This document shows positions 38,950 to 51,300 of a stretch of DNA of 64,000 nucleotides, in pieces. Origin of the DNA: Trogon surrucura (taxonomy: Eukaryota > Chordata > Aves > Trogoniformes > Trogonidae). Within the stretch, counting starts at the first letter, position 1; each line of letters begins with the position of its first letter. The notes beneath the pieces are model-generated. The model saw nothing but the letters and a program-made list of their open reading frames with translations, was not told the origin of the DNA and did not search any database. The stretch is from the NCBI GenBank assembly GCA_020746105.1, contig CM036634.1, forward strand, positions 2,363,556-2,427,555. The letters are read 5' to 3'. The position numbers and the translations under genes were made by a program.

Positions 38950-40768
38950 TGAAAAAGGAACTCTGTTGGTGAACTCTTTAACTTGCTACCCGGTGTGATT
39001 TTGCCACAACCTATGTATTAAGACCCCAAGGAAAAAAAAAAAAACCAAAACAAATTTGTAAGTTTGGCTTGTCTGCTGCAGGTGATCTGCAAGTAAAATG
39101 CAAAATAAAACCTGAAACAACTCTAGGATGCATCCAACATCGTTACTTAGATTTTTGTGCAGTCTCGGATGTGCTGTAAAATTAGAGTAAATTCTAGTTC
39201 AAAGTATAATAATAAAGAAAATGAGCTCTGGTGTAAGGTAATAGGTGATGGAGCAGAATGCCTGTGCTGCAGTCGGGTAAACTCCGTGGCACCACGGGTA
39301 AGTCTGCGTGGTCAGAGCTTGCCCCGTGGGTCAGGCTACAGGCCTGGAGTGTGAATGGAGGCAAGTTGCAACAAGTGAGCGTAATAAAGCAAGGAAGGGG
39401 AGGGCAGGACACAGGTGTCGATGCTGAGTTTATGTGCTGGTAAGTTTTTTGCAAGTCACTTCTCCTCAGTGTCTTCAGAATTTTCAGCTTTAAAAGTGCA
39501 GAACAAACTTAACTTTATCCCTTGTGATCCTTTTTGTCTACCACTACCTGCTCCGTATTTATTACTTTTCAGTCCTTTATTGTTGCTATTAGTGGACCTT
39601 CTTTGCCTGAAAACTCTTACAAGGTATTTTATTAGACTGCATGAATACTTGTCTTTTGTTTTGTCTCTCATGGATGAAAACAATGTGAGTTCACTAAGCT
39701 TGGAATAATAATATTAAAAACCAAGCCCCAATCCAGTAATAAGGACCAGTTCCTTGGGATTTTTTGCAATAAATTTTCATCCTTGTCTTTAGACATTTCG
39801 GCTACTTGGCGATACAATTTGTGTGCCAGCTCAAATATACGGGGTGTTGTATTTGTCGAGTGTGCTGTAGTTATCTCTTATCTCTTCCCTTTCCAGCCCA
39901 CGCTGTTTCGGTCCTGGGTTACGCTGTGTTACACTGTGCTAACTACCTGTCTCCAGACAGTTACAACCTTCATACTTTCCTGGGTGCCAGATTGTTTATT
40001 TGCTAATACAGCCTGTGAAATCACAGATCCTAAACCCTGTCTGTCTCGAGGCATATTCTGTGCAGGTAGCGATGTGATCATGTATAATTGAAGAGATGGC
40101 TCGGAAGTGCTGCACCAAGCCATTCCGCTGACATGCATTTTTTATGAGGCACCTGTTTTGAATGAAGGCCTGGGTAATATTTCTACTTACCCAGCAAAGC
40201 TTTAATAATATATGCTTTTCTCTTTGTGAAATATAGTTTATTTAATATTTCAAACGGAGTATGTGGGACTTAAGCGTCTTTTTATTTGAGGGGAGTTGCA
40301 GGTGAGAGCTTCTGTTTCTGTTGTTAATTTGATGTACCGCGGTTCTATCTAACATCCTGGTTGCAACAATATAATGCTCCTTCCAGTGATAATGAGAGGG
40401 TGAAGCATTTGAATGTATGAATAGCTCAACCGGCTCGAGTACAGCGTGGGAAAGAGGATGGCAAATACAGGATAGCAAAAAAGGTGTCAAAATTTTATGA
40501 AACATCCAGCCCGAAGCCTTCAGTACAGTAACTTTGAAGTGTAATTAATGCGAGAAATTGTCTGCAAGAGCACAGGTTTTTGTGGCAAGAGCAGCAGCAT
40601 CACGCCGGTGATGAACAGGCGGAGCGCGGCGTGTTTGACAACAGGGTGGCCGGCTGTGCCAGCGAGGTGTGCCTGCCCTCGCAGAGCGGCGCCGCTGCTG
40701 AGCCAGCCCTGTTTGCGGGGCTCGCTCGCCTTAAACTAAGGATTTCTGACCGCCAAAGGCTGGGAAGA

Positions 40769-40828
40769 GGGATGGGATGGGATGGGATGGGATGGGATGG
40801 GATGGGATGGGATGGGATGGGATGGGAT
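40769..40828 (+). repeat. (GGGAT)12 microsatellite
   Basis: Twelve exact uninterrupted copies of GGGAT lie 1.9 kb into intron 2 on the sense strand. The GGG runs separated by two bases meet the canonical G-quadruplex pattern in both DNA and nascent RNA. Perfect purity implies a young or length-variable locus. It is preceded by a short CpG-rich patch. Confidence 0.95.
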
Positions 40829-43800
40829 GCAAAGGGCCGCTGGAGATGGAGAAAGGAGGTCTCTGAGCAACTCGTGCTGGGGGGTGAAGTACAGAGTAAC
40901 TGAGAGAAGAAGAAACAGAGTCCTGCTAACTGTCAGGACCCTGCAAGAATTTGGGAAGTAGTCTCCTTTTCTGCTCCCTTTTGGAGTTCTTTGTAATGGG
41001 TGTAAATCGCATAATGGTAGGTTTACTTGTTCTATAGTAAAAGCACATTCAGACACTTGTAGTGACTTACCAGATAATAGTTCAAAGTGATGTAAATTTT
41101 TAACTATTGTAAATTTTACTGCTGATAGGGCTGTCTTGCTCTCATCAGTAATTTTTTTTAGAGTTCAAACATCAGTATAGACAAAATACTGAACATCAGT
41201 TTCTGCCGGAGTGAGGCATTTCTGTGCATGGATTCCTTGCCACATGGCAAAGGACACTGTGTTCAGTGTTTCATGTACCAGCAAGGCAGAAGAAACAAGG
41301 TATTTGGCTTTTTATTGATGAGCAGACCACAGTGCTGCAATACTTGATAGCTGAAATTAGTTCCCTGAGTTTACAAGCTCTTGAAAATACAAAGGACTTT
41401 GCACGTGGCCGCCCAAACAGCAAATCAGTTCCTGTAGCGCAGTGATTTACTGTTGGCTGAGCCACGGCTGCTTGGGTTGGAGTAACCTGGTCAGCAAATG
41501 AGCTGCCCTGGCTTAAAAATCCTGTTCCTCTGGCTTGGATTGTCACTGCGGTCGGTAACTTCTGGTTCAGTGACCAGAGCTTTGTTTTTGTGTTCGTACT
41601 TGTATGTTTAGGAGCACAAGTCCCCAAAATCAGACGCTGCAAATCCAGGTGGGAGGTTAGAGTCTGTCGGAAGTATTTGCAGCTTTACAAATCCTCGTCT
41701 TTTGAGATGTGTGAACTGTAGGGAGTTGCAGCTGTTAATAAAATAATGAATTCTTACCAAGTCTGAAGTTGCTCGCAATAGTTTGGATTTCTCTTTTCCT
41801 GCCTAGGAGGTGCTTTAAAGGAGAAATTTTGATTAGGGTTAAAAAAAAATAATAATGACAATTTTAAATTTAAATCTTTCTCTTTTCCTCATTCAAGTCT
41901 AAATTAAAATGACTTTTTTTTTTTTTTTTGCTATGGAACAGACTCACTCAAATAATAGTGTATGACATGTAGCACTTTAGTTAAACAAATGACAAGTCCA
42001 AACAGACTTTTCTGTCAGAAGCACTTTTTAAAGTTCTGTGTGTGAACTGTGGGGGTTGCCTTATCTTTGCAACATTCAAGATTTTGGAAACCACAGTCTG
42101 CCTTTATTAAAAGACTTTCCAATGCTCCTGGGGAAAACAATGTAGTAGTTATCAACGGGAGGCACTGGGAGTAGTTGTTTATGTAGTAGCTTTCCAAAAC
42201 TGGGTAGATAATTAAATGCTGTCACGGGAGCCTAAGTAAAAACAATTATTTGCGGAACAGCTATAGATCAGGGAAGTAGGTAGATGAGCGAGACAGCTGG
42301 AATTACATAGGTGTGTCTCTTGCACATCCTCCTGCATTTCTTTTTTTTTTTTCCTGCCAGCCCTTGCTGTTGTGTTCTGGTTTTTGTTCTGGTGGGATTT
42401 GAAATTTGAAGGAAGGCTCAAGATCTTTAGTCTGTCCCAAGTGAAAAGAGCTAATTGGTCCAGAGTCACTGAGTGGGAGAAAAAAAGTGGAGTGATTTTA
42501 CAAGCTGGGAGAAGTTGGGAGTGTGTTAGTTTGTGGAAGTTGTGTTTTCTCAGGGATAAATGCCATTTAGTGGTAGTACTGCCTGAAGGGACTTGACAAG
42601 TGTTACAGCTGCTGTACCTTTTCCCATTAAAATATTTTTTTGGTAAATTCTACAGAAGAAATGAAAAGGAGAAGAGCCACTATCCTATTGTTGGCAGGGT
42701 TTTTGACAGAAAAATTGTAGACTTTTCAAGTTGCGGCGATCTCATTTGCATTTGGTGACCAAATACCATCTGAAGCACCACAGAGAATTTATACTTGACT
42801 TGGGTTTTTTTTTCTTTTCTTCCCCCCTGCCTTGTACCCGATGCATTGCACGTAGATTATGAGCAGGTGATGTCTGTTCCTTAGTTGCCGCCGTTGCTTT
42901 TGCAAATCCTTAACGTCTGACATTTTAAACAACCTTTTTGTCTGACAGTTTTGTCTACAAACTTGTAGTCTGCGTATCGAGTTTGGGGATATATTCAGCT
43001 TTGGCTGTTGCATTTGCGGTGCAGAATACTTGAATTACCAGGAATAATGCAGGGATTACGCTGTGCACCAACCGCTGCTGAGAACAGAGTTTGGGTGGCT
43101 GGAAAGCGGTGCTGGCGGGGGACTCTGGAGGGCCGTCAGAACGCTAGACAGCGCCTTGAAAATGAGTAAAATTCTGGGTGGTTGGTAGAAGGGTGCGGTT
43201 TTCTTTTAAGAACTATCAACGTCGTAGCTCCTTTGCCCGAACTCGCTGATTCTGGTAGATATTTGGAACGTGTGTTCCTCTCTGAAGACAAGACAGATGG
43301 ATGGGAGGAACTTGGGGCAGCGGTGAGAAGCCCCAGAGGCCCATCAGCCGTTACTGCCGGGCTGAGCAGCGCCTGGCGCAGAACTGAGAACCCGGCGTTG
43401 TGGCAGGTGCTTCATCAGAGCGCTTCAGAATAGAAGCTTAATAGTACAGAGCTCCTGGAGAGAAAATAAATACGGGTTTAGCTTTTTGCGACTCTTGGGA
43501 TGATCCCCCTTGAAGTGCCGGTAAAGTTGCGGTTTCGTCTCGACTCGCTCTCACTTGAAGTTCCCTTGAAGACGTTTTCCCCTCAGACAGATCAGGTTGT
43601 GACGGTCTTTCTGTGCAGCTTCTTGGTTGCAGGTGGAAGGGCTTGTGAAGGGAGGGTGCTGTGTTTTTCTTCTGAGCCAAAGCCTTTGAGTTTTGTGTAT
43701 TGTCTGCGATGTCGCACACAATCCTTTAATTGTTGGGTGTGTTTCTCCCCCCAAAGATACGAATAACCTTTGTGCTGTATCGCATGTAGAACACCAGGCT

Positions 43801-45159
43801 TTTGATGAAAACTCCTGCGAAGAATAGATTATCTTGAAATAACTGGGTAAATTTTTCCTGAAAGATTATTGCTGATGATATTTGCAGCTTGGTAAATTAA
43901 AATAAATGGAGTTCAAGCTTAATCTGTGATTGGAAAAACCTGGAGCTTCAGTTCATTCCTGTTTACAAATTCCTGGCATATCAGGCCGACACACTGGTAA
44001 TCTCCACGTGCTGATAAACGTTGAGAGAAAAAACTCGTAGCTGTAAGAAGGACTATTTGTAAGGCCTGGCCTTAATTTCTGCTATTTCATCTCTCCCTGC
44101 AAATTGCTGATGGATAGGTTTTTGCCTACAGGAAAACAGAGCATGTTCATTGTGTTTTCAAGGATGTTTCTGAAGAAGAATAACTTGCCAGAGCTCAGTT
44201 TAGTTATTTTATTGCAGCTACATAGGGCTCTTGATACTCACTTATTAACTCTCAGATTTGGCAGCTTATTTTATCAGTTAAGTCTTCTTAATTAAGTAAA
44301 TGTTTACCCTATACATGATAGTAGATGGTGTTCTTCAGTGTTTATTAAGGATTTAAAGAAAAACGATAGAAAACTTGAATTTTAGGAAAAAGGGGAAAAA
44401 AAGAAGCTTTGATGTTCTGCTAATATGAAAGAGGATAAAGGAGTGAAAAGTCTCCTTTACTTTCTGCTTCAACTCAAACCAGTCCATTTAACGTTCTTGC
44501 AAGGCGCTGTGTTTGATTTGCGGTAGTCGTAGGGAAATGGGAACTCTTTGGGGAGGTACGAAATACGTCCTTGGCTGCCGTGTGCTGACATATGTTAATT
44601 ATTGAATGAGAAGACGTTTGTGCCTGTTGAAACTTATTCTAGGGGCGCGAAGCGGTGTGTAAAATCACGCCGAAGCAGCCCTTCCTGCGGAGTGGGTGCG
44701 CACACCAAGAGCGTCCCCGTAACGGAGGTGCTGTTAAATCTTTCCTTCCCCTGTCGGACTGTGGAGGTGGGACAGAGGGGAGTGTTGTGCTGCCGGAGTT
44801 GCGTTAGGCCTGGCCTTGATGCTCTCTTGAAATGGCCAAAAAGTTATCTCCTTGTTTCCTTCTTGGACGGGCTCAGCTGGAGGGCGCGCAGGCACGGCGC
44901 CCGTGTTCCAGCGGTTGGGTTTGTGCGCTCTACGCCAGTACGTGAAACCCCAGAACTGTTGTCACGCTCGGTATTATGTCGATGGAGACCGGCTAACGTA
45001 TGGCCAAGCAGTTTAGGAGCAAGGAATAAACGGCGTTTCCCAGGAGCTGGAATGGAAGTATTTTTGAAGGCTTTCAACTTAAAAAGAAGCTATGACTATC
45101 AAGCAGCTGAGTACCACTTATTAATAATTTGAAGTGAAATCTGAAAATGGTTAATTGCC

Positions 45160-45330
45160 GGTTCTTGAGTTAAGGGTGGAATTAGCAAGTAGGTTCATAT
45201 GACTGAAGACTTTATTGGAATATTAAATTACTGCTAAGTCTGTTTCTGGGTTGATTACTTCGAATAAGATAAGTCATTTGCATTTTCTTAATTGCCTAGC
45301 ATAGATTATTTCCAGAGACATGAAAACAAA
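45160..45330. promoter_or_regulatory. Candidate enhancer with octamer and GATA sites
   Basis: Non-repetitive AT-rich intron sequence with a GATA motif AGATAAG (45,267-45,273) three bases from a perfect octamer ATTTGCAT (45,276-45,283), followed by a homeodomain-type CTTAATTG. Dense site spacing suggests an enhancer. Conservation is not tested. Confidence 0.3.
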
Positions 45331-48300
45331 GTTAAACTTTTACATCCTTTTGGAAAGAAGATGGGATTTAGAAGGGAATTGGTACTTTCTCAGCTTGCAG
45401 AATTGTTCTGTGACCCTTATATTTGACACTGTTAATTGGTGTCTGGTGATTGCCAGTTGAAGTTTAGCTTAGACAAAATAAACTTTTTCTTTTAAGGAGG
45501 CATATTAAATGAGGTTATTATGCCATCATTTGGGATTAAGGAATTGCTTCATGGGAAAATGCCAACTCCTTTTATACACATGAACTTGACAAGAGCCTTA
45601 TTGTGTCTGGCCAAGATGTCTTCATTTTGTGTTGTTTTCTTTTTAGAATAAATACTCTTCCCACCACCCCAACTTTTTCCCTCTTTTAACATCAAAATTG
45701 GTTTGTGGTTATAGATGACAAAGGTATGAATTGTTAAAAAAAAAAAAAAAATCAACTCTGAGTTTCCTATTTAGAAGTCGCATTGCTCTTACCTCTTTTT
45801 TTAATTCTTTCCTTGAGCAGTTTTTCTCTCAGCATTAACCGTGAATCTGAGTGTTTTCAGTAATATTAAATATGGAATTATTAAATTATCAACTATAGTT
45901 CCTGTGTACCATTCTAGCCTGCTACTTTTTTTCCCTCTTTTTACAGTCTGAAATATCCAAGTCTAAAAGGTAAAAAAACCCCCACAAAACCTAAATATAT
46001 CCTAAAAATATGAAAACCTAAGGGTCATATGTAAGATAGCCTAGTGTTGTTTTTTACATTTTACATATTTCATATTTGAGAGGTTTTACTGTTAATTGCG
46101 GCAAATCACCTAAGACACTGAGGGAAGGTAGAACCAAAAAATTCTCTACAGAACTGAATACATTTCTCTTTTAATCTTCGTGCCTTCAAATATAAGCTTA
46201 GTTCAACTGCAATAGTTGTAACGTCGAGTAGTTACTCTTTAAGGTTTAACGGCCCCACAATGGTGGTTGTTTTTCTGTTGTATTTTTGTGGAAAAAAATG
46301 AACATTGCATTGTGAAATGGTGACCAGTGATTCTTCTGCGGAGCTATTTCCGAAAGACCCGACTTCGTAGCGAGCGGCGGCCGCGTAAGGGCGGGATCCA
46401 ACGGGTGCCACGAAAGCATCGGCGCACAGAAAGTGCCGGAAATCCAAACCGAGATCCCAATAGCTCGGAACCTTTCCAGATAAAAGCTGGAGTGAGGTAT
46501 TGCTGATGAATTGGAGAGAACTATTGTAGGAAATGTGCTTGGAATTAAGTAGAGTGTCGAGACCAAACCCAAGTCCAACTTTTGAATGTAAATAAAATTG
46601 ATGTGTTACCACAGGCAACTCAGTGAACCACGTAATTAGGTTTTTTTTTTCCATGAAAAATGAGACATTATACTGCAGCTGCAGCAAAGCGGTATGTAAA
46701 GGATTTATGTTCTAGTTATATGAAAATTAAACAATCATTAAAAGATTGTATTTTTAAAAGTGCTGCTTGAGGGGGAAAATGAAAAAATCCAATCAGAAGA
46801 ATTTATTTTGCAGCAATTTGTTGGGCAATATCATCCACAGTAGTTGATGTTTTTTTGCTTCAGGGAATCTTTTTTTTTTTTTCCCAGTGAAATGAACTCA
46901 CTTAACTGTGTGAAGTAAATCTAAGTTAGCTTCAAGTGAAATCTGCATTAGCAGACCTCATTACTGATGTTTGTGTTTTCATGCGCTGAGTTATCCCAAG
47001 AACACGGGGGGAGCTCTAGTGGTAAATTTTCATCTTTAAAAATAGATGAGACGCCACCTTCAAAAAATAACAACGTAAAAACAAAATTACGTTTTGGTAA
47101 TGCCATTTTTAAAATAATTAGTGATCTAACAGTGCCATACGTGTGCTACTGGATTGCAGATAGAAACACGACTCTTGCAAAGTCAGCCTCCAGTTTCTCT
47201 TTAGAGAGAGGTTTCCCGTTACGTTAAAGTTACTTTATTTTAATGTTCCTATGAAGGGTTATAAATCTCGATACAAAATTCTTAACGCTCCAATTCTGAG
47301 TTTCATTTTCAAGTGCGCCGGATTATACACGTGCGCCCACTTACCCCAGGGTTCGGCAGTTGCGAGAGCGTACGAATGGCGGGTTTTAAATTTGATCTAT
47401 GGGTCAGGGCGACAGCGAGCGAGCCAGGGGACGCGAGCGGCGGTGAGGAACAGCAGAGAGCGAGGGGTGTGAGACATGAAGGCTGTTCCCTGGGATTTAT
47501 TGGAAGCTGCTGGAGTTGTAACAGGTCGTTTTGGAGGCAGCAAAAGTGCCGTAAATATGGAAATAGGGAAAGACTCTTGCGCAGAATTGAAAGGAAGAGC
47601 AAGTGCGAAACGCCGGGGTTGTGGTACGCGGAACAGCTGAAGAGGGAGTTCGAGTTCTTACCTTCGCCCGTGGGAATCACGGGTGTCAGCAGGAGAAGGG
47701 TGGAGATTTACCGTTAAGTATTAGTTCCCTGTTTTCCAAAAACTAAACTGTGTGTCACTCAGGGAGTGGCAACTAGACCTTGAGCTTCCAGGGAAACAAT
47801 GTTAAATTGGCTTTTCAATAGGTAACATTTAAGCAGTTTGAAGGAGGAGTGTACCCTGGAAGAAGGTCACGCTGCTGAAGTGCTTTTGCATTCTCACGGG
47901 TCTGAGCCAGACTTGCAATTTTCTCACTTTCAGCTGAGCAAAGCAAGCAGAAACTTGGGTACAGAAAGAATAGAAGGTGACAGGTGTGGCAATTTCTAAG
48001 CAGGACTCCTGGAAATAAATATCTCTTTTTCAAGAAAACATTTCTTTTTTTTATTATTATTTTTTATAGTTCAGCTTGTTTCATGACATGATACTCACTC
48101 TCTTTCCTGAAACGTAAGTAATATCTTTCCTACAGCCGAGGGAAACACCAAATCATGGGTGTTGAAAGTATCATTGTATGGTGGTGATGGATTGGGGTTT
48201 GTGTTTTTTTTTAACTTAAACATATTTAAGAATTCCATGTGTATTCTTTACTGCTCACTAAAGAGGTGGGAAATATGAAAATTATTATTGTGTCTACAGA

Positions 48301-51300
48301 GGGAACAGGAGGGCTTATAGTCTTAAGTGTTTGTGGTTCTGGAGAGTTGATTAACTAGTTGGGAGATGGAAGCTAAATCTCTTCTGAGTTCAATAAAGTT
48401 TATTCTATCCAATATTTTGCAACATACGTCAGCAGAATTCCTTGGAATCTCTTCTCTAAGGCAAATGAGGGGGAAGTGTGTGGGTTTTGTCTCCCCTGTA
48501 ATTTGATTTTTTTGTCTCTCCTCTACGAAAAGGATGCCTTTTCTCACAATATCATGGTAATAAGCAGCGTGATGATAGAGCAAGTATGGCTTCTGCGTGT
48601 GATTGATGTTCTCTGCCCTGGTTAAGCCATTTGTCTCGTGTTGGGCTGTGCTGGGTTGGGACAGAACAATGAAAGGCTTCACTGAAAATCCTGCTCTTCC
48701 CGGTGATGTTCCCGAACGTGCCTGGGAACTCTGCCACTTTACAAGACTGCTTACTTATCAAGAGGTACATGTGTTTCTGACAAAAACTTTACAGGTTTGG
48801 TTTAATGTGCTGTTGGATTATTGAAAGATAACGTTTTATTTTTATTTTGTACTAGCATTACAGTTTGGATGACTTCAGGATTCTGTTGCCATCCTTAGCA
48901 GCCCTCAGCTGGTAGTCCAACTGCGATTTGCTTTAAAAAGCTAAGTAAGATTTTCATTGCTGCGACCTCAGAAGAGCAATTATGAAAATGAGATCTTATT
49001 TTTGTTGTTGCAAAAAAAAAAATAGATGCAGCTAATTCAACACCTGGAAGGTTCGGTTGGTTCTTCTTTCCGTGTTTACTTCAGTAATAAGCAGAAAGAA
49101 TATACATGCTGCGATTTTTCAGCTGCTCATGGGGACAGTTACTTCCTTTTCATGGTAAAAGTAATTTCAGTGCAAATGACAAATAAATTGAAGACACTGA
49201 TCCACTTCTGCCCCCTGGGAAAAGGAAGCCTTGTGAACCTTGGTGCTGTTTCGCGTCCGTGCTGTGTGTTGTGTCGAACGTCGCCGTGAGCTCCGTGTCG
49301 GGAGCCGTGTGTCTGTGCAGATCGTGGTGTATTGAAGAGCTGTGTTGTACGTGCAGACACTATTTAAGGGGTGAATTGTTATAAATCAGTAACGTGAAAA
49401 AGGCTTGAGGTAAGAGAAGTGTTGGGCTCTTTGGCAGACTCACTGAAAACATGAAGTGCCGTCCCGAGGCGACGTGGGCATGGTCGCTGCTGCTTTTCCA
49501 CGGCTTGGTGGTGCTTCCAGCTCAAGGTCCTCTGATCCTCCCTCCCAGACTCTGCACAAACCCAGAGCTGGATCTCGTGCCCAGGAGAGTTTTACAGTCC
49601 AAGTGGAGGAGCTCCCACTCATCGGTTCCCTTTCCCATTCTTTGGGAAATAACGAGTTCCGGAGCTGACAAGCAGACGAGGTGAAGTGGAGAGTGAAGTG
49701 TTTCGGAGATCTCTCTCGAGACTTGGTACCTGGAGGAGCCCTGCGCTGACCCGCGGAGCTGCGGCTCTCCCAGCTGCGGGCACAACTACTGCTCGGTGTC
49801 TGTCCCTTGCTCCCTGTGCCCCCCTGTTTTGCCTAAATTAAACCAGATTGCAATAAGCCTTAATTTTTATTATTCTGCTGTAAACCATAGTTGAGGAAAG
49901 CGGGCTGAAAAGTGTTTTGCGTGTAGGGCAGTGCTTCCTTTCAGAAGCAGCACACCGTCGTACTCGGGTTCTTAGTGCCTCCCGTCTTAACGTACGGGCG
50001 CCTGCCTGCCCTTGTCCTGACCGTTCAGCAGTCTGGCCCAAAGATCCTAACGCTTACAGATACGTTAAAAATACATGTACATAATAAAAAAGCCCGTGAC
50101 TATCTTTGAAGAATTAACTTTTGAATTGAACGGGAAATCTGCATGAGTTCAGTTTTTAGTTCTCTCATGTGGTTTTACAATTATTTCACATTTTCATGTG
50201 TTTATTCCCCAGCAGTAAATTTAGCAGCAAACCTGCGTTATATATCCTCTAGGAAAGATGTTAGTTTGCTTTTGGTTTGCGTCTTCAGTAACCGAGTGCA
50301 GTTTTCATTTTGTCTGTTAACGTAATGCACTGAATTAGGAGTTAAAAATAAGTTTCTGAACTCAAAACTGACCAAAGTACAAAATCCGTGGGAAGAATGT
50401 AGTAGATACATTAAAAGAAACAAAATAAATCCGAATTATCACTTCGTATCTCTGTAGGTGACTGACTTTTTAGTGTTTTCATCGGAATTTAATTGCGTAG
50501 TTTAACCGACGTGTAATCCACTGAAAAAATGGAGACCTTGGGTGACTTTTCCATTGGAAAAATCTATGGCGGCTGTTCGTTATTAAAGCTACCATTTTCC
50601 GCAGTTGAGTGGTGCGCACAAGAAACGCGGTGCCGGTGTAGCTGAGCCGGCAGGGCGCTGGGGAAGGAGCCGCGCGCTGATAAGGCTCCGTGATTCATGG
50701 TGATGTTCGCTCGGGATCTTGCCTTGCTCAGACTGCTGAGCTCTGTACTTTTGTACTGTCATTTGTCTTTGTTTTAATGGGATTAAGTAATTATGTGTGC
50801 ATTTTCTTTCAGCTAACTAGCCCGATAAAAGCATGCAAAACTGAATAGCCTATAAATTGTCGGCTCTTCTGTTCTAGAAGAAGCGCTTTGATTGCACTGC
50901 AGTTTTTCAGTCTCGGTGCGTAGATTTGGATGACCTACTGAGGTGAGTAAGGCTACAGAAGTAGTTTATATAACTGATGGGCTGAGGGTCTCCCCTTGGG
51001 AGCGCGGCCAGGGGAAAGCAGATCTCAGCCTACAGTCCAGACGTTTTAGGAGAACGGCGCACAGCGTTTTGAAGCAGAAATAACAGATAGAGTCATAAAG
51101 GACTCTTCAGCTGTTCGCCCAAACAGTGAAATAGCTCTTAATAAGAACTAATCGTATTTGGTATTGACGTTTATGCTTTGGCTGTACCAGCAGTGGTTTC
51201 AAATCAGATTTTGCAGCCTCTTGGCAAAATCTCTGCCTCTGCCTTGTAACTGTTAAGACTTCCACCAGTTTTTCGTTAGCCTGATGTCTGTCTGATTTTT

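Noticed and set aside
44602-45132. 176-codon plus-strand frame in intron 2
   Set aside because: No homology I recognise, no exon boundaries, and composition explained by local CpG content.
49205-49225. Possible CTCF site around GCCCCCTGGG
   Set aside because: Only part of the core matches the consensus; not enough to call.
50639-50705. Possible tRNA-like sequence with a box A match (TAGCTGAGCCG)
   Set aside because: There is no convincing box B or cloverleaf; a single box A match is expected by chance.
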